Shown here: positions 8,428 to 17,808 of the stretch, in pieces
Numbering within the stretch: position 1 is the first letter of the stretch
Layout: the number at the start of each line of letters is the position of its first letter
Assembly: GCF_010645065.1 (NCBI RefSeq)
Contig: NZ_JAADZW010000007.1
Span: forward strand, 1-64,000
Source of the DNA: Flavobacterium fluviatile
GTDB taxonomy: Bacteria > Bacteroidota > Bacteroidia > Flavobacteriales > Flavobacteriaceae
DNA length: 64,000 bases
Reading direction: 5' to 3'
Notes under the pieces: model-generated
The model's database searches: none
What the model was told of the DNA's origin: nothing
What the model saw: only the letters and a program-made list of their open reading frames with translations
Program-made: the position numbers and the translations under genes

Positions 8428-11235
8428 ATGCAAAGTAAATATAAAAATATAGCCTTAAAAACAGCAAAAATTTCAGGAATAGTAATAGCAGGTATTTTGC
8501 TGTTACTTTTTTTGATTCCGCTGCTTTTCCCGGGAACTGTTGCATCTGAAGTCAAAAAAATTGCCAATGAAAGATTAGACAGTAAAATGGAATTCTCTAA
8601 CTCCCGTTTTTCCTTCTTTACACATTTTCCTTCGCTCACAGTATCACTTGACAACCTATCGCTTACAGGTTCTGCGCCTTTTAAAAATGACACGTTATTA
8701 AAAGCAGAACAGGTTTCTTTTGGTATCAATATTAAAAGACTCATATTTGACAATGAAGTAAAAATCAATGAATTGTATGTCTCAAAAGCAGATATAAATG
8801 TAATGGTCAATCAAAAAGGAGAAGCTAATTATAATATTTATATTGCACCGAAAGATGTAAAAAAGGATAAAAATGCGCCTGAAGAAGGAACTGCAATTCG
8901 TCTGGAACGAATTGATTTTGAAGACTGCCACATTAAATATAATGACCGGTCTGCTAAAATTATGGTGGATGCAAAAGGCTTCAATTATGTTGGAAAAGGA
9001 AATTTAAGCGAAGATATTTTCGACCTGAATACCGATGCAAAAATTGATAATGTCGATTTTTATTATAACAGAACTGCTTATCTTCGAAAAAAAGAACTGC
9101 GTGCCGATTTAATCACGCGAATCAATACAAATGCACTTTCATTCATCCTTCAGAAAAATGAATTAAAAATCAATAAACTGCCTTTAAAATTCACAGGTTT
9201 ATTTACCATTTTAAGAGACGGATACAAAATCAATATCAAAGCCGCATCAGAGAATACCACAGTAAAAGATCTATTATCTGTAATGCCTCCCGAATATTTA
9301 ACATGGCTTGAAGAAACTGAAATTTCGGGTAAAAGCGATTTAATTTTTACTTTTAAAGGCAATTATAACGTTTCCAAAAACCAAAAACCGGACTTGGCTT
9401 TTAACTTAAAAGTCAATGAAGGCGCTATAGATTATCAGAATGCTCCTGCCCCGTTAACGGATTTTCAAATGAACCTGAATGCGATTATGCCATCACTTGA
9501 TATGGAAAAGCTTTTAGTGAATTTGAAAACTTTCAAATTTAAGGTGGGCGAAAAAGATTATTTTACGGCTTATTTCAGAAGCAGGGGCTTTAATGAAATG
9601 AATGTTGATGCAAGCGTAAAAGGTGCATTAGACCTGGCAACTGTTGATGCTGCAATAGGCTTAAGTACTATAGAACTGAAAGGACTTTTAAAAACCAATA
9701 TTCAGGCAAAGGGAACATTTAGTACTTCAAAAAAATTATTTCCAAAAACCATCGGCGGAATTTCATTACGAAACGGCTGGCTTAAAACAGATTCTTATCC
9801 TAACCCAATTACAGATATTACGTTTGTAGCCAATGCTCTCAATAAAGCCGGTACCTACAAAGATTTAATTATAGCAGTTGCCCCTGCTTCTTTTGTATTT
9901 GAAGGCAATCCGGTGTATGTAAATGCGGCTCTATCCGATTTTAATGATCTGGCTTATAATGCCAAAATAAAAGGAGAACTGAATGTGGGAAATATTTATA
10001 AAGTATTCTCACAAAAAGGAATGGATATTTCCGGATATGCCAAAGCAGACCTTTCTCTTCAGGGAAAACAAAGTTATGCGACAACAGGACAATATGACAA
10101 ACTGAATAATAAAGGGACAATCGTTTTAAAAAATATCAAGGCAACATCAGAGCTTTTTCCGAAAGCGTTTTTTATTAAACAGGGAAACTTCAGGTTTCAG
10201 AATGAAAAAATGTGGTTCGAGAAATTTTACGCATCTTATGGAAAATCTGATTTTAATATTAATGGCTATCTGCTCAATACAATCAATTATTTCCTTGAAT
10301 CCCGCGGAACCTTAAGCGGTAATTTCAATCTGAAATCCAAACTCATCAATGTAGATGAATTTATGGCTTTAGAAAAAGGTGAAAATACTGACCGCAAAAT
10401 AGAAGTGGAATATGCCAGGGAAGATAATCCAAAAATGAGCGGTGTCGTTATTATACCTAAAAATTTAGATGTTAGCCTTAATGCAAATGCTGACAAAGTC
10501 GAATACAACGGTCTTGTTTTTAATGAGCTTAAAGGTAAAACAGGGATTTCTAAAGGCAATTTTTATTTGCAAAATGCCGTGTTTACTATTATTGATTGTG
10601 CGCTGGTGGTTGATGCGTCATATACGGATGAATCTCCTACTTCTGCCCGTTTTGATGCCCACTTTCGTGCAAAAGATTTCAGCGTTCAAAGAGCTTATAA
10701 AGAAATCCCAATGTTTCACGACATGGTGACTGCAGCCGAAAAAGCACACGGAATTATCTCTGTAGATTACAAAATAAAAGGTGATCTGGACGGCAATATG
10801 AGCCCGATTTACGAATCTTTTGAAGGAGGCGGAACACTGAATTTGCGCGATGTAAAAATCAAAGGACTAAAATTATTTGACGGAATAAGCTCCAAAACAG
10901 GTCAGGATGGGCTGAATAATCCTGAGCTGGAAGGCATTGAAATCAAATCTGGGATTGATAATAACCTGATTCGCATTGAACCTTTTACTTTTAATGTAGC
11001 CGTTTTTAAACCAACCATAAAAGGGACTACCAGTTTTAGCGGGCTGCTGGATTTAAGAATGCGGTTAGGACTTCCCCCATTTGGAATTGTGGGTTTTCCA
11101 ATTACCATTACCGGTACTCATGAAGATCCAAAAATAAAAATATTCAGCAAAACAGGAAAAGAAATTCAGGATGCCGTTTATAACGAAAGAAGCAATAAGG
11201 TAATCCGGAAGGAAAAAGTTAAGACAACTAATTAA
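8428..11235 (+). CDS. AsmA-family protein, large periplasmic lipid-transport-type
   Basis: This 935-residue protein starts with a membrane helix (about residues 12-34), continues with an AsmA N-terminal region (NERLDSKMEF, then a repeated beta-strand pattern), and ends with an AsmA C-terminal domain (LNLRDVKIKGLKLFD; TKTSFSG-like strands; GFPITITGTHEDPKIKI near the end). AsmA-like proteins (TamB, YhdP, YdbH in E. coli) are long beta-grooved bridges thought to carry phospholipid to the outer membrane. Its place 52 bases after mlaD suggests it acts with the Mla transporter. No internal frameshift is seen. Confidence 0.85.
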   Translation: MQSKYKNIALKTAKISGIVIAGILLLLFLIPLLFPGTVASEVKKIANERLDSKMEFSNSRFSFFTHFPSLTVSLDNLSLTGSAPFKNDTLLKAEQVSFGINIKRLIFDNEVKINELYVSKADINVMVNQKGEANYNIYIAPKDVKKDKNAPEEGTAIRLERIDFEDCHIKYNDRSAKIMVDAKGFNYVGKGNLSEDIFDLNTDAKIDNVDFYYNRTAYLRKKELRADLITRINTNALSFILQKNELKINKLPLKFTGLFTILRDGYKINIKAASENTTVKDLLSVMPPEYLTWLEETEISGKSDLIFTFKGNYNVSKNQKPDLAFNLKVNEGAIDYQNAPAPLTDFQMNLNAIMPSLDMEKLLVNLKTFKFKVGEKDYFTAYFRSRGFNEMNVDASVKGALDLATVDAAIGLSTIELKGLLKTNIQAKGTFSTSKKLFPKTIGGISLRNGWLKTDSYPNPITDITFVANALNKAGTYKDLIIAVAPASFVFEGNPVYVNAALSDFNDLAYNAKIKGELNVGNIYKVFSQKGMDISGYAKADLSLQGKQSYATTGQYDKLNNKGTIVLKNIKATSELFPKAFFIKQGNFRFQNEKMWFEKFYASYGKSDFNINGYLLNTINYFLESRGTLSGNFNLKSKLINVDEFMALEKGENTDRKIEVEYAREDNPKMSGVVIIPKNLDVSLNANADKVEYNGLVFNELKGKTGISKGNFYLQNAVFTIIDCALVVDASYTDESPTSARFDAHFRAKDFSVQRAYKEIPMFHDMVTAAEKAHGIISVDYKIKGDLDGNMSPIYESFEGGGTLNLRDVKIKGLKLFDGISSKTGQDGLNNPELEGIEIKSGIDNNLIRIEPFTFNVAVFKPTIKGTTSFSGLLDLRMRLGLPPFGIVGFPITITGTHEDPKIKIFSKTGKEIQDAVYNERSNKVIRKEKVKTTN

Positions 11236-11327
11236 ATAAATGCAATTTTAAAAAAGTTTCATTTTTTCAGAATGAAACTATTTATATAAAAAAGTACATA
11301 AAAATCGTTGCCAAAACACTAAAAAAC

Positions 11328-12527
11328 ATGAAATTACGCTCAACAGAAAGTTTCTGGCCCCTAAAACATGCAATGGAGATTAGTTACCCATCATTAGATT
11401 CTGATATTGACACCGAAATTTTAATCATTGGAGGCGGGATCACCGGAGCTCTCGTTGCTTATCAGCTTATTAATGAAGGAAAAAAAGTAGTACTGGCTGA
11501 CCGCCGTGATATTGGTAACGGAAGTACTGCAGCGAGCACTGCCCTTCTGCAATATGAAATTGATGTTCCTTTGCATGAACTCATCAATTTAAGAGGTACA
11601 GAATGTGCTGTTGATAGCTATAGAAATGGAAAAAAAGCCATTTTTGACCTCAGAAAAATCATTGACGATGTAAAAAGCGAATGCCAGTTTGAATTTAAAA
11701 AAAGTATTTATTTCTGCTCCTTTAAAAAGGATATTCCGTTTTTAAAAAATGAATTTAATGCCCGCAAAGAACATGGCTTTGATGTAAACTGGCTGGAAAG
11801 ATGGGATTTGGAGAAATATGGATTAAATGCTATAGCAGCCATGGAATCTAAAACGGCTGCCGTGATGGATCCTTATAGGCTTGCACATGATTTATACGCC
11901 CATTGTGAAAAAAAGGGAATGCAAATTTTTGACCGTACGAATATTGTTTCTACCGAAAATCAAAAAGGAAAAATGATTGCCCGTACCCAAAACAAACACA
12001 AAATCACTGCAGATCACATTATACATTGCAGCGGATATGAAAGTACCGAAACCCTTAAAGAGAAAGTTGTCAACCTCAAAAGCACTTATGTTATTATTTC
12101 AGAAAGCATTCCTGATTTACCCGATGCCCTGAAGAAAGTTATTTTATGGGATACCTCTAAACCTTATTTATATTTTAGAACCACAGCTGATAACCGAATT
12201 ATTATGGGCGGAGGTGATGAAGATTTTAAAGATCCTGTAAAACGGGATAAAATGCTGCCCAGAAAAGAGCAGTCTCTTTTGTATAAATTTGGAAAGAAAT
12301 TCCCAAAACTCAATTTTAAAACAGATTATTCCTGGGCTGGTACGTTTGGTGAAACCAAAGACGGTCTGCCTTACTTTGGGAAACCAAATCCCGATATAAA
12401 TGAACATTACGTTTTGGGTTTCGGTGGCAACGGAATTACTTTTAGCGCTATGGCAATGAATTCGATTATGGATTCTATTAATGACAAAGAAAATCAGGAT
12501 TTAGACTATTACCGGTTTGGAAGGTAA
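11328..12527 (+). CDS. FAD-dependent oxidoreductase (DAO family)
   Basis: The 399-residue protein belongs to the D-amino-acid oxidase/glycine oxidase-like superfamily. The dinucleotide-binding motif IIGGGITGA (residues 33-41) opens the fold after about 30 residues, with acidic Asp58 at the end of the second strand to bind the FAD ribose. A second FAD contact is seen near the end in YVLGFGGNGITFSAMA. Relatives oxidise amines or amino acids, such as gamma-glutamylputrescine oxidase; the substrate here is unknown. The gap of 92 bases to the AsmA gene makes membership of that operon uncertain. Confidence 0.8.
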   Translation: MKLRSTESFWPLKHAMEISYPSLDSDIDTEILIIGGGITGALVAYQLINEGKKVVLADRRDIGNGSTAASTALLQYEIDVPLHELINLRGTECAVDSYRNGKKAIFDLRKIIDDVKSECQFEFKKSIYFCSFKKDIPFLKNEFNARKEHGFDVNWLERWDLEKYGLNAIAAMESKTAAVMDPYRLAHDLYAHCEKKGMQIFDRTNIVSTENQKGKMIARTQNKHKITADHIIHCSGYESTETLKEKVVNLKSTYVIISESIPDLPDALKKVILWDTSKPYLYFRTTADNRIIMGGGDEDFKDPVKRDKMLPRKEQSLLYKFGKKFPKLNFKTDYSWAGTFGETKDGLPYFGKPNPDINEHYVLGFGGNGITFSAMAMNSIMDSINDKENQDLDYYRFGR

Positions 12528-12801
12528 ATTTATATTCGTTTAAATCTTCATTACTGTATATCTGGATAATCAAAATGTTTGGATTATTTGTAAGAAAAAA
12601 ATAAATATCTTTTAGAAGATAATACGTAGTAATCTGCATATAACATCCCATTTTTAACAGAAGGGGTGAATTTTTTCTTATATAAATGAATTAGCCATTT
12701 TCTATACCGATTAATACCCCGAATATTATCAATTGAAAAATAACAATTAGGATGAGTTTTTAAGACTTATCTTTTACCATAATATAGATAAATAAATCGT
12801 G

Positions 12802-14058
12802 ATGCTAATCTCTCCTGATATCTACAATCAATATATTCTAATTGCGGGAATAATTACTTTACTCGCAGCTCTAATCCCCAATATCTTTCAAAACAAACAT
12901 TTATCGCCACCCATTATTTACTTGTTGATTGGGATACTCATATATTTAACAGGAAAAGACTACACTAATCCTGATGTTTTGCAACATACAGAAATCATAA
13001 AACGTATATCGGAATTCGTCGTTATCATTGCTTTAGTTAATGCCGGCCTAAAAATCAGCAAGCCCTTTTCTTGGCGAACCTGGAAGTATACAATACTTTT
13101 ACTCGGAATCACCATGCCAATTACAATTATTGCTGTAGCGCTTACAGGATATTGGTTCCTCAACTTTGCCCCTGCGACAGCAATTCTCTTTGGGGCTCTC
13201 ATTTCTCCTACAGATCCGGTACTTGCAACTGATCTTCAAACTTCGCCGCCCAGTAAAAGGGATCTTTCAAAAATTCGGCTTAGCCTGACATCGGAAGCCG
13301 GCTTAAATGACGGCCTGGCCTTTCCTTTCACATATTTAGCAATCTATATGGCTACGAAAAGTTCGGATTTAAGCTCATGGGTCGTTGAATGGTTCTATAT
13401 CGAGGTTTTATATAAAATTATCGTTGGTATAATAATAGGATTTTTAATAGGCTGGCTTCTTTACAAACTTATATTTAAACTTACTTCAAAAAATCACCAC
13501 TCAAATATCAGCAGAGGAATTTTATCATTCTCACTCACCCTTTTACCTTACGCTATCACAGAAATGGCAAGCGCTTACGGATTTATTGCAGTTTTTGTTG
13601 CAGCTTGTACGTTTAGTAACAGCGAAAGTCAAGCCAAGCAAATGGACAGTCTTCACGACTTTACTGAAGAAATCGAAAGAATTTTTGTAACCTTCATCTT
13701 CATAATTATTGGAATCTATATATGTGCAAATTTTGAAGATTTAATGAATCCATTTATTGTTGTAACATCGCTAGTTGTAATTTTTGTCATTAGACCACTC
13801 GGCGGATGGATCGCCTTAAATCGAACTAATTTATCGACATACGAAAAAATAGTACTGTCATTCTACGGAATTAGGGGAATTGGGTCTATCTTCTATTTGG
13901 TTTATGCACTTGGAGAAGCCACTTTTGAGGATACACCAAAATTAATCCAGGTGACAATCTGTATTATTGGTCTCTCCGTTCTGATTCATGGCTCAACCTC
14001 CCGATTGGTGCAAAAGAAACTGGACATTAGCGATAATAAATGCCGACCAAATCAATGA
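12802..14058 (+). CDS. cation:proton antiporter, CPA1 (NhaP-like) family
   Basis: The 418-residue protein has about 12 membrane helices. Signature sites are GALISPTDPVLATDL (about residues 131-145) and SEAGLNDGLAFP (about 163-174), the paired helix breaks with acidic residues that bind the transported ion in CPA1 exchangers. It probably exchanges Na+ or K+ for H+ across the inner membrane. I chose the ATG at 12802 over the GTG one codon upstream. A decayed HD-domain gene follows directly on the same strand; I see no partner genes. Confidence 0.85.
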   Translation: MLISPDIYNQYILIAGIITLLAALIPNIFQNKHLSPPIIYLLIGILIYLTGKDYTNPDVLQHTEIIKRISEFVVIIALVNAGLKISKPFSWRTWKYTILLLGITMPITIIAVALTGYWFLNFAPATAILFGALISPTDPVLATDLQTSPPSKRDLSKIRLSLTSEAGLNDGLAFPFTYLAIYMATKSSDLSSWVVEWFYIEVLYKIIVGIIIGFLIGWLLYKLIFKLTSKNHHSNISRGILSFSLTLLPYAITEMASAYGFIAVFVAACTFSNSESQAKQMDSLHDFTEEIERIFVTFIFIIIGIYICANFEDLMNPFIVVTSLVVIFVIRPLGGWIALNRTNLSTYEKIVLSFYGIRGIGSIFYLVYALGEATFEDTPKLIQVTICIIGLSVLIHGSTSRLVQKKLDISDNKCRPNQ

Positions 14059-14088
14059 ATTAGGAAATTAATTTTTCAACTAAACTGA

Positions 14089-14429
14089 TTAATTTGGAAA
14101 AAAAAGGCTACTAACACTGCATTTACGCAAGAGCTGGCATTTAGTAAATTGAATGTTAATTCAAAAATCCAGATATACCAAAAGAAGAAAAAATACCCGA
14201 TTGCTTATTCCGAATTAAGCAAGAGCCAAAAGAAGTTTGGGCAGTAAAGCTTGCAGACCGAATAACAAATTTACAACAGCCACCAAATCATTGGGATTCA
14301 GATAAAATCGATAATTATAAGGTGCAGGCAAAACAAATTCTAGATTATTTAAAAGGCGGAAATGAATATCTGGAACTGAGATTAAAAGATAAAATTTCTG
14401 AATATGAAAAATATTGTAGCAAGGTTTAA
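14089..14429 (+). pseudogene. 5'-truncated HD-domain phosphohydrolase remnant
   Basis: A reading frame of about 113 codons opens after a TGA at 14086 and ends with TAA at 14427. It has no usable start codon, so it is easily missed. The translation reads K-E-E-K-I-P-D-C-L-F-R-I-K-Q-E-P-K-E-V-W and then AVKLADRITNLQQPP, which is the C-terminal half of small HD-domain proteins related to (p)ppGpp hydrolases. The N-terminal part with the HD metal ligands is missing, although VKLADRITNL, which supplies the last metal ligand in this family, survives. It looks like the leftover of a gene whose 5' half was deleted, perhaps when the antiporter gene arrived. Confidence 0.7.
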
Positions 14430-14642
14430 AGGTACAGCCTGCCACGCCCGATTCCCCGCGTAATCCTTTTCCCGCTTTCGCACGAATCCTTTGGTGTGGA
14501 ATTTTTGAAACTGATAGTTTTTCAAATTTGGATAATTCGATAAAACTACTGAGAAACTAAGGTTTTTAGACTATGAATAGTCTGTTATCAAAAAGTACTA
14601 AATAATCAATAAAAATAAGCCTTAGCCTCTCAGAGTTCTTTA
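14430..14642. other. intergenic region with a GC-richer patch
   Basis: Bases about 14436-14500 are richer in G and C than the surroundings and contain CCCGCTTTCGCACGAATCC, the kind of wording seen in flavobacterial intergenic repeats. The rest is AT-rich. I see no coding frame and no clear terminator for the minus-strand AraC gene that ends at 14643. Confidence 0.3.
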
Positions 14643-15668
14643 TTATGCTGTAATAGCGAACTGATTTTGACTGAATTTATATTCCTTCGGACTGCAGTTG
14701 AACTTTTGCTTGAAGATTTTAGAAAAATAACTTCTGCTGGTAAAACCGATACAATACACAATTTCGGATATATTTAAATCGGAGTTCTTAATCAAAATTT
14801 CTGCTTTTAAGATTCTCATATGTGTAATAAAATCGTTTACCGTTCTGTCATGGATCATTTTAAAACCTTCCTGCAGTTTATTAGGTGACAACCCGGATAA
14901 TTTGCTAAGCGATTTTATGGTAAAAGGCTCTTCCGGAGTTTCTTTTATAAGGTCTGAAAGTTTTTTGATTTCTTCCATTTCTTTCAGCGTAAGGCAGCCT
15001 GATTCTTTCAGGCAATTATTCATATCATCAGAATGCTGTTGGATTTCCATGGCGAGTATAATTTTCAATATACCTTCTTTTAATAGATTTCGAACGATTC
15101 CTGTTTCGGTAACGGCAGTTAGTTCCTCGATTTTTTCAGCTATTTTTAAGTTATATGAACCAACATAGAAAAAATTGCCAGAAGTGTTCTTTTCAAAAAA
15201 AGTTTCCCTTACTTTAAGATTGAAAAAATTATTTTCCACAGCATGAGCATTTTGAGTTCCTACCACAATTAAGGTAACCCTGGTATTGGTATTCTTCTCA
15301 AAAAATAAAATATTATCGTCATTATCTTTCGACGAAAGTATAGTGGTCTGGAACTTTTCCAATTTTCTTTCTGCACCAGACATACCAAAACTATGTGATA
15401 AGCTTCCTTTCGAACAATAAGCAAAATAAACCGGTGAAATGTCCGGATTTCCAATACAGATTCTCACATCTTCAGAAAAAGTAATATCAAATTGCAGACA
15501 GGATATAGCATCGCTAAAAGAAGACCCCACAATTGTACCTTTGGCAAAATTATTGCTGACTTCTAAAGCATATTCATCTGAGTCAAAAATTATTTTCCCT
15601 CCTAAACTTTGGGTTAGTTCTTCGAATATGTTTTTAATTTTATCGTTGTGTATAGTTACTATTTTCAT
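14643..15668 (-). CDS. AraC-family transcriptional regulator
   Basis: The 341-residue protein has a C-terminal AraC/XylS DNA-binding domain (about residues 235-335) with two helix-turn-helix units: FTIKSLSKLSGLSPNKLQEGFK and then NISEIVYCIGFTSRSYFSKIFK followed by the family mark FNCSPKEYK. The N-terminal 230 residues are a sensor region with no motif I recognise; it lacks an obvious cupin signature. AraC proteins usually activate nearby genes in response to a small ligand. Its target is not evident: it is transcribed away from the DNA glycosylase gene at 15841, 172 bases off. Confidence 0.88.
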   Translation of the reverse strand: MKIVTIHNDKIKNIFEELTQSLGGKIIFDSDEYALEVSNNFAKGTIVGSSFSDAISCLQFDITFSEDVRICIGNPDISPVYFAYCSKGSLSHSFGMSGAERKLEKFQTTILSSKDNDDNILFFEKNTNTRVTLIVVGTQNAHAVENNFFNLKVRETFFEKNTSGNFFYVGSYNLKIAEKIEELTAVTETGIVRNLLKEGILKIILAMEIQQHSDDMNNCLKESGCLTLKEMEEIKKLSDLIKETPEEPFTIKSLSKLSGLSPNKLQEGFKMIHDRTVNDFITHMRILKAEILIKNSDLNISEIVYCIGFTSRSYFSKIFKQKFNCSPKEYKFSQNQFAITA

Positions 15669-15840
15669 TTTGCTCTGATTTAAATTCTAAAAACTATCTT
15701 TATATTTAAGAACAGTTACAAATTGTTTCTGCCATAAAATCTGAACTTCAAAATTCGCTCAAAAGACCATGAAATTTGTTATATAATTCTTCAGATTTGT
15801 TTTATAATTACTTCTATATTATTCTTTTAAATTATTAAAT

Positions 15841-16332
15841 ATGAAAAGCTTTTCTTTTGCCCCTGTCGCTTCAACTGATGCAACTGTTTTAATTTTAGGT
15901 ACAATGCCGGGTACAAAATCCCTTGAGCTGCAACAATATTACGGTCATCCGCAAAATAATTTCTGGCGCTTTCTATTTGAAATTTTAAATGAAGATTTTT
16001 CAGGAGACTATGAAACGAGGAAAAATCTTTTAATCAAAAACAGAATTGCCCTATGGGACGTTTTGCAGTTTTGTGAAAGGGCTGGAAGTCTGGACAGCGC
16101 CATCAAAAATGAAATTTCGAATGACTTCGAACAATTTTTAAAACAACATCCCCATATTAAAACTATTTTTTTTAATGGACAGAAAGCGGCTGCCTTCTTT
16201 AAAAAATACGTCTCATTAGATAATAAGTATAAACTCATCACTTTGCCTTCAACAAGTCCCGCCAATGCAGGCAAAACCTTAGAATCAAAGCTGAGTGAGT
16301 GGAAAATCATCCAAAATTTCCTAAAAGTTTGA
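15841..16332 (+). CDS. DNA-deoxyinosine (hypoxanthine) glycosylase, UDG superfamily
   Basis: The 163-residue protein matches the family 6 uracil-DNA-glycosylase-like enzymes that remove deaminated adenine (hypoxanthine). Motif A is GTMPGTKS (residues 20-27), followed by QQYYGHPQNNFWRFL (31-45), and the DNA-intercalating motif LPSTSPAN is at 135-142. The length is typical. It would start base-excision repair in the cytoplasm. It appears monocistronic, with AT-rich gaps on both sides. Confidence 0.85.
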   Translation: MKSFSFAPVASTDATVLILGTMPGTKSLELQQYYGHPQNNFWRFLFEILNEDFSGDYETRKNLLIKNRIALWDVLQFCERAGSLDSAIKNEISNDFEQFLKQHPHIKTIFFNGQKAAAFFKKYVSLDNKYKLITLPSTSPANAGKTLESKLSEWKIIQNFLKV

Positions 16333-16419
16333 ATGATATAACATAATTAAATCAAAGTGTAAAATATCCTGTTTATGTTTAAATAATTTTATCCTCGTAA
16401 ATTTTAAAACATAAAAATC

Positions 16420-17007
16420 ATGAAAAAGATACTTTTAGTAAGCAAAGTAGTTTTAGGAGCAGGAATTGTTTTACTGAGTTTAAACTCCTGTAAAAATGAA
16501 ACAAAACAAGAAGACCCAAAAGAAGTTGCAGAGGATCAAAACGAAGCGAAATTTGACACTATAGATTCTAAGGAAGATGATTCTGAATTTTTAGTGGATG
16601 CAACTGAAATCAATTTGGCTGAAATCGAAATTGGAAAACTTGCCCAAACAAAAAGTACCAATCCTGAAGTTAAAAAATTTGGTAAAATGCTGGTTGATGA
16701 ACATACAAAATCAGCAGCAGAAGTAAAAGCCATCGCTGATAAACGTAATTTTTCACTACCAGCTTCGATTACAGAAGAAGGTCAGGATGAATATGATAAA
16801 CTTAACGAAAAAACTGGCGTTGATTTTGACAAGAAATTTGCCGATATGATGGTTGACGGACACGAAAAAGCAATCGACAAATTCAATAAAGCAGCTGAAA
16901 ATGCTACTGACCAGGAAATAAAAACATGGGCTTCAAACAATGTAACTGCATTGACTGCGCATCTTCAGCACGCAAAACAACTTAAAGAGAGTCTGGATAA
17001 AAAATAA
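16420..17007 (+). CDS. DUF4142 lipoprotein
   Basis: The 195-residue product begins with a lipoprotein signal (MKKILLVSKVVLGAG then LLSLNSC, lipid-modified Cys near residue 24) and an acidic linker. Residues about 55-192 match DUF4142, a ferritin-like four-helix fold, with DATEINLAEIEIGKLAQ and KKFGKMLVDEHTKSAAEV as recognisable starts of its helices. Such proteins are secreted or periplasmic, often stress-related, of unknown biochemical role. It is followed by a strong hairpin terminator at 17049. Confidence 0.85.
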   Translation: MKKILLVSKVVLGAGIVLLSLNSCKNETKQEDPKEVAEDQNEAKFDTIDSKEDDSEFLVDATEINLAEIEIGKLAQTKSTNPEVKKFGKMLVDEHTKSAAEVKAIADKRNFSLPASITEEGQDEYDKLNEKTGVDFDKKFADMMVDGHEKAIDKFNKAAENATDQEIKTWASNNVTALTAHLQHAKQLKESLDKK

Positions 17008-17048
17008 TAAAAACAGTACCTTACCGTATTGGTTGTTCATTTCTTTGG

Positions 17049-17079
17049 AAAAAAAGCTATTTTTTTAAATAGCTTTTTT
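17049..17079 (+). terminator. intrinsic terminator after the DUF4142 gene
   Basis: GCTATTT (17056-17062) pairs with AAATAGC (17067-17073) across a TTTT loop. An A-run before it and a T-run after it extend the stem and make it work on either strand. Confidence 0.85.
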
Positions 17080-17105
17080 ACGTTTCACCAAAAACAAAAA
17101 CTGTC

Positions 17106-17540
17106 ATGAAAGTGCAATCTTATCAAAATCACATTCGATTTTATTCACCACATCATTTTATCTATTATCCTGTCTTAATTGTTTTTCTGGCTCTTAGTAT
17201 TTATTTCACATTCACCACCACCCAACAATTAATTTGGGGGTTCATAGCTGTACTATTTATATTCTTGTTTTGTCTGGCTTATATGCTTCGTCAGCATTAT
17301 GCCCTGACTTTACAAAACAGGATTATTAAACTGGAACTCCGTTATCGTTATTTTGCACTTAGCGGAAACCGTTTTGAATCCATAGAACACAAATTCACAG
17401 ACGATCAGTTATTTGCATTCCGTTTTGCCCCCGATAACGAGTTTTTAGGATTAATTGAACGGGCGCTTGAGGAAAATCTCGACGGAGATGCCATAAAAAA
17501 AGAAATTAAATACTGGAAAGGCGATTATAATAGGGTATAA
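17106..17540 (+). CDS. small membrane protein, DUF6526-like
   Basis: The 144-residue product begins with a conserved-looking NHIRFYSPHHFIYYP, followed by two membrane helices (about residues 22-40 and 45-62). A cytoplasmic tail of about 80 residues then carries LTLQNRIIKLELRYRYFALSG. I recognise this as the family named DUF6526, common in Flavobacteriia; its function is unknown. It stands alone between a terminator at 17049 and a long GC-rich hairpin at 17556. Confidence 0.65.
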   Translation: MKVQSYQNHIRFYSPHHFIYYPVLIVFLALSIYFTFTTTQQLIWGFIAVLFIFLFCLAYMLRQHYALTLQNRIIKLELRYRYFALSGNRFESIEHKFTDDQLFAFRFAPDNEFLGLIERALEENLDGDAIKKEIKYWKGDYNRV

Positions 17541-17555
17541 AGCTCATTTGGGTGT

Positions 17556-17660
17556 GCCACCACCCCGGTAAAAGGGCAGCTTTACATTGCCGTTATGCGC
17601 CCTCTTACCGGGGTGGTGTCGGGCTATACGCATTACTTCGGTAATTTGCTTCTATCCCTC
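17556..17660. repeat. GC-rich structured intergenic element (long hairpin plus C(TTCG)G hairpin)
   Basis: Bases 17556-17577 and 17599-17620 form a 22-base inverted repeat with only two mismatches around a 21-base loop, rich in G and C in an AT-rich setting (core CACCACCCCGGTAA). Directly after it, 17632-17645 reads ATTACTTCGGTAAT, a five-pair stem capped by C(TTCG)G, the very stable RNA tetraloop, followed by TTCTATCCC. The wording GGGCTATACGC...TTCTATCCC resembles dispersed intergenic repeats I know from Flavobacterium genomes. It may end transcription of the gene at 17106 or act as an RNA element. Confidence 0.6.
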
Positions 17661-17808
17661 ACACGGCTCTCAGAATTAACAGAACTTTATCATAAATCAC
17701 ATTATACTGAATTTCAGATAATAATCTCAATATCAACGTATAATGAATGAATTTTTTCGTTAACTTTAAGTGTTAGAATTTGTCAATAAAAACCTTAAAA
17801 TAAATGAT

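Noticed and set aside
14215..14445. 76-residue minus-strand open frame
   Set aside because: The + strand frame over the same bases encodes a recognisable HD-domain fragment, so the minus frame is a shadow.
17770..17808. GTG-started N-terminal extension of the outer membrane barrel
   Set aside because: The signal peptide begins at the ATG at 17809, so the 13 residues before it are not translated.
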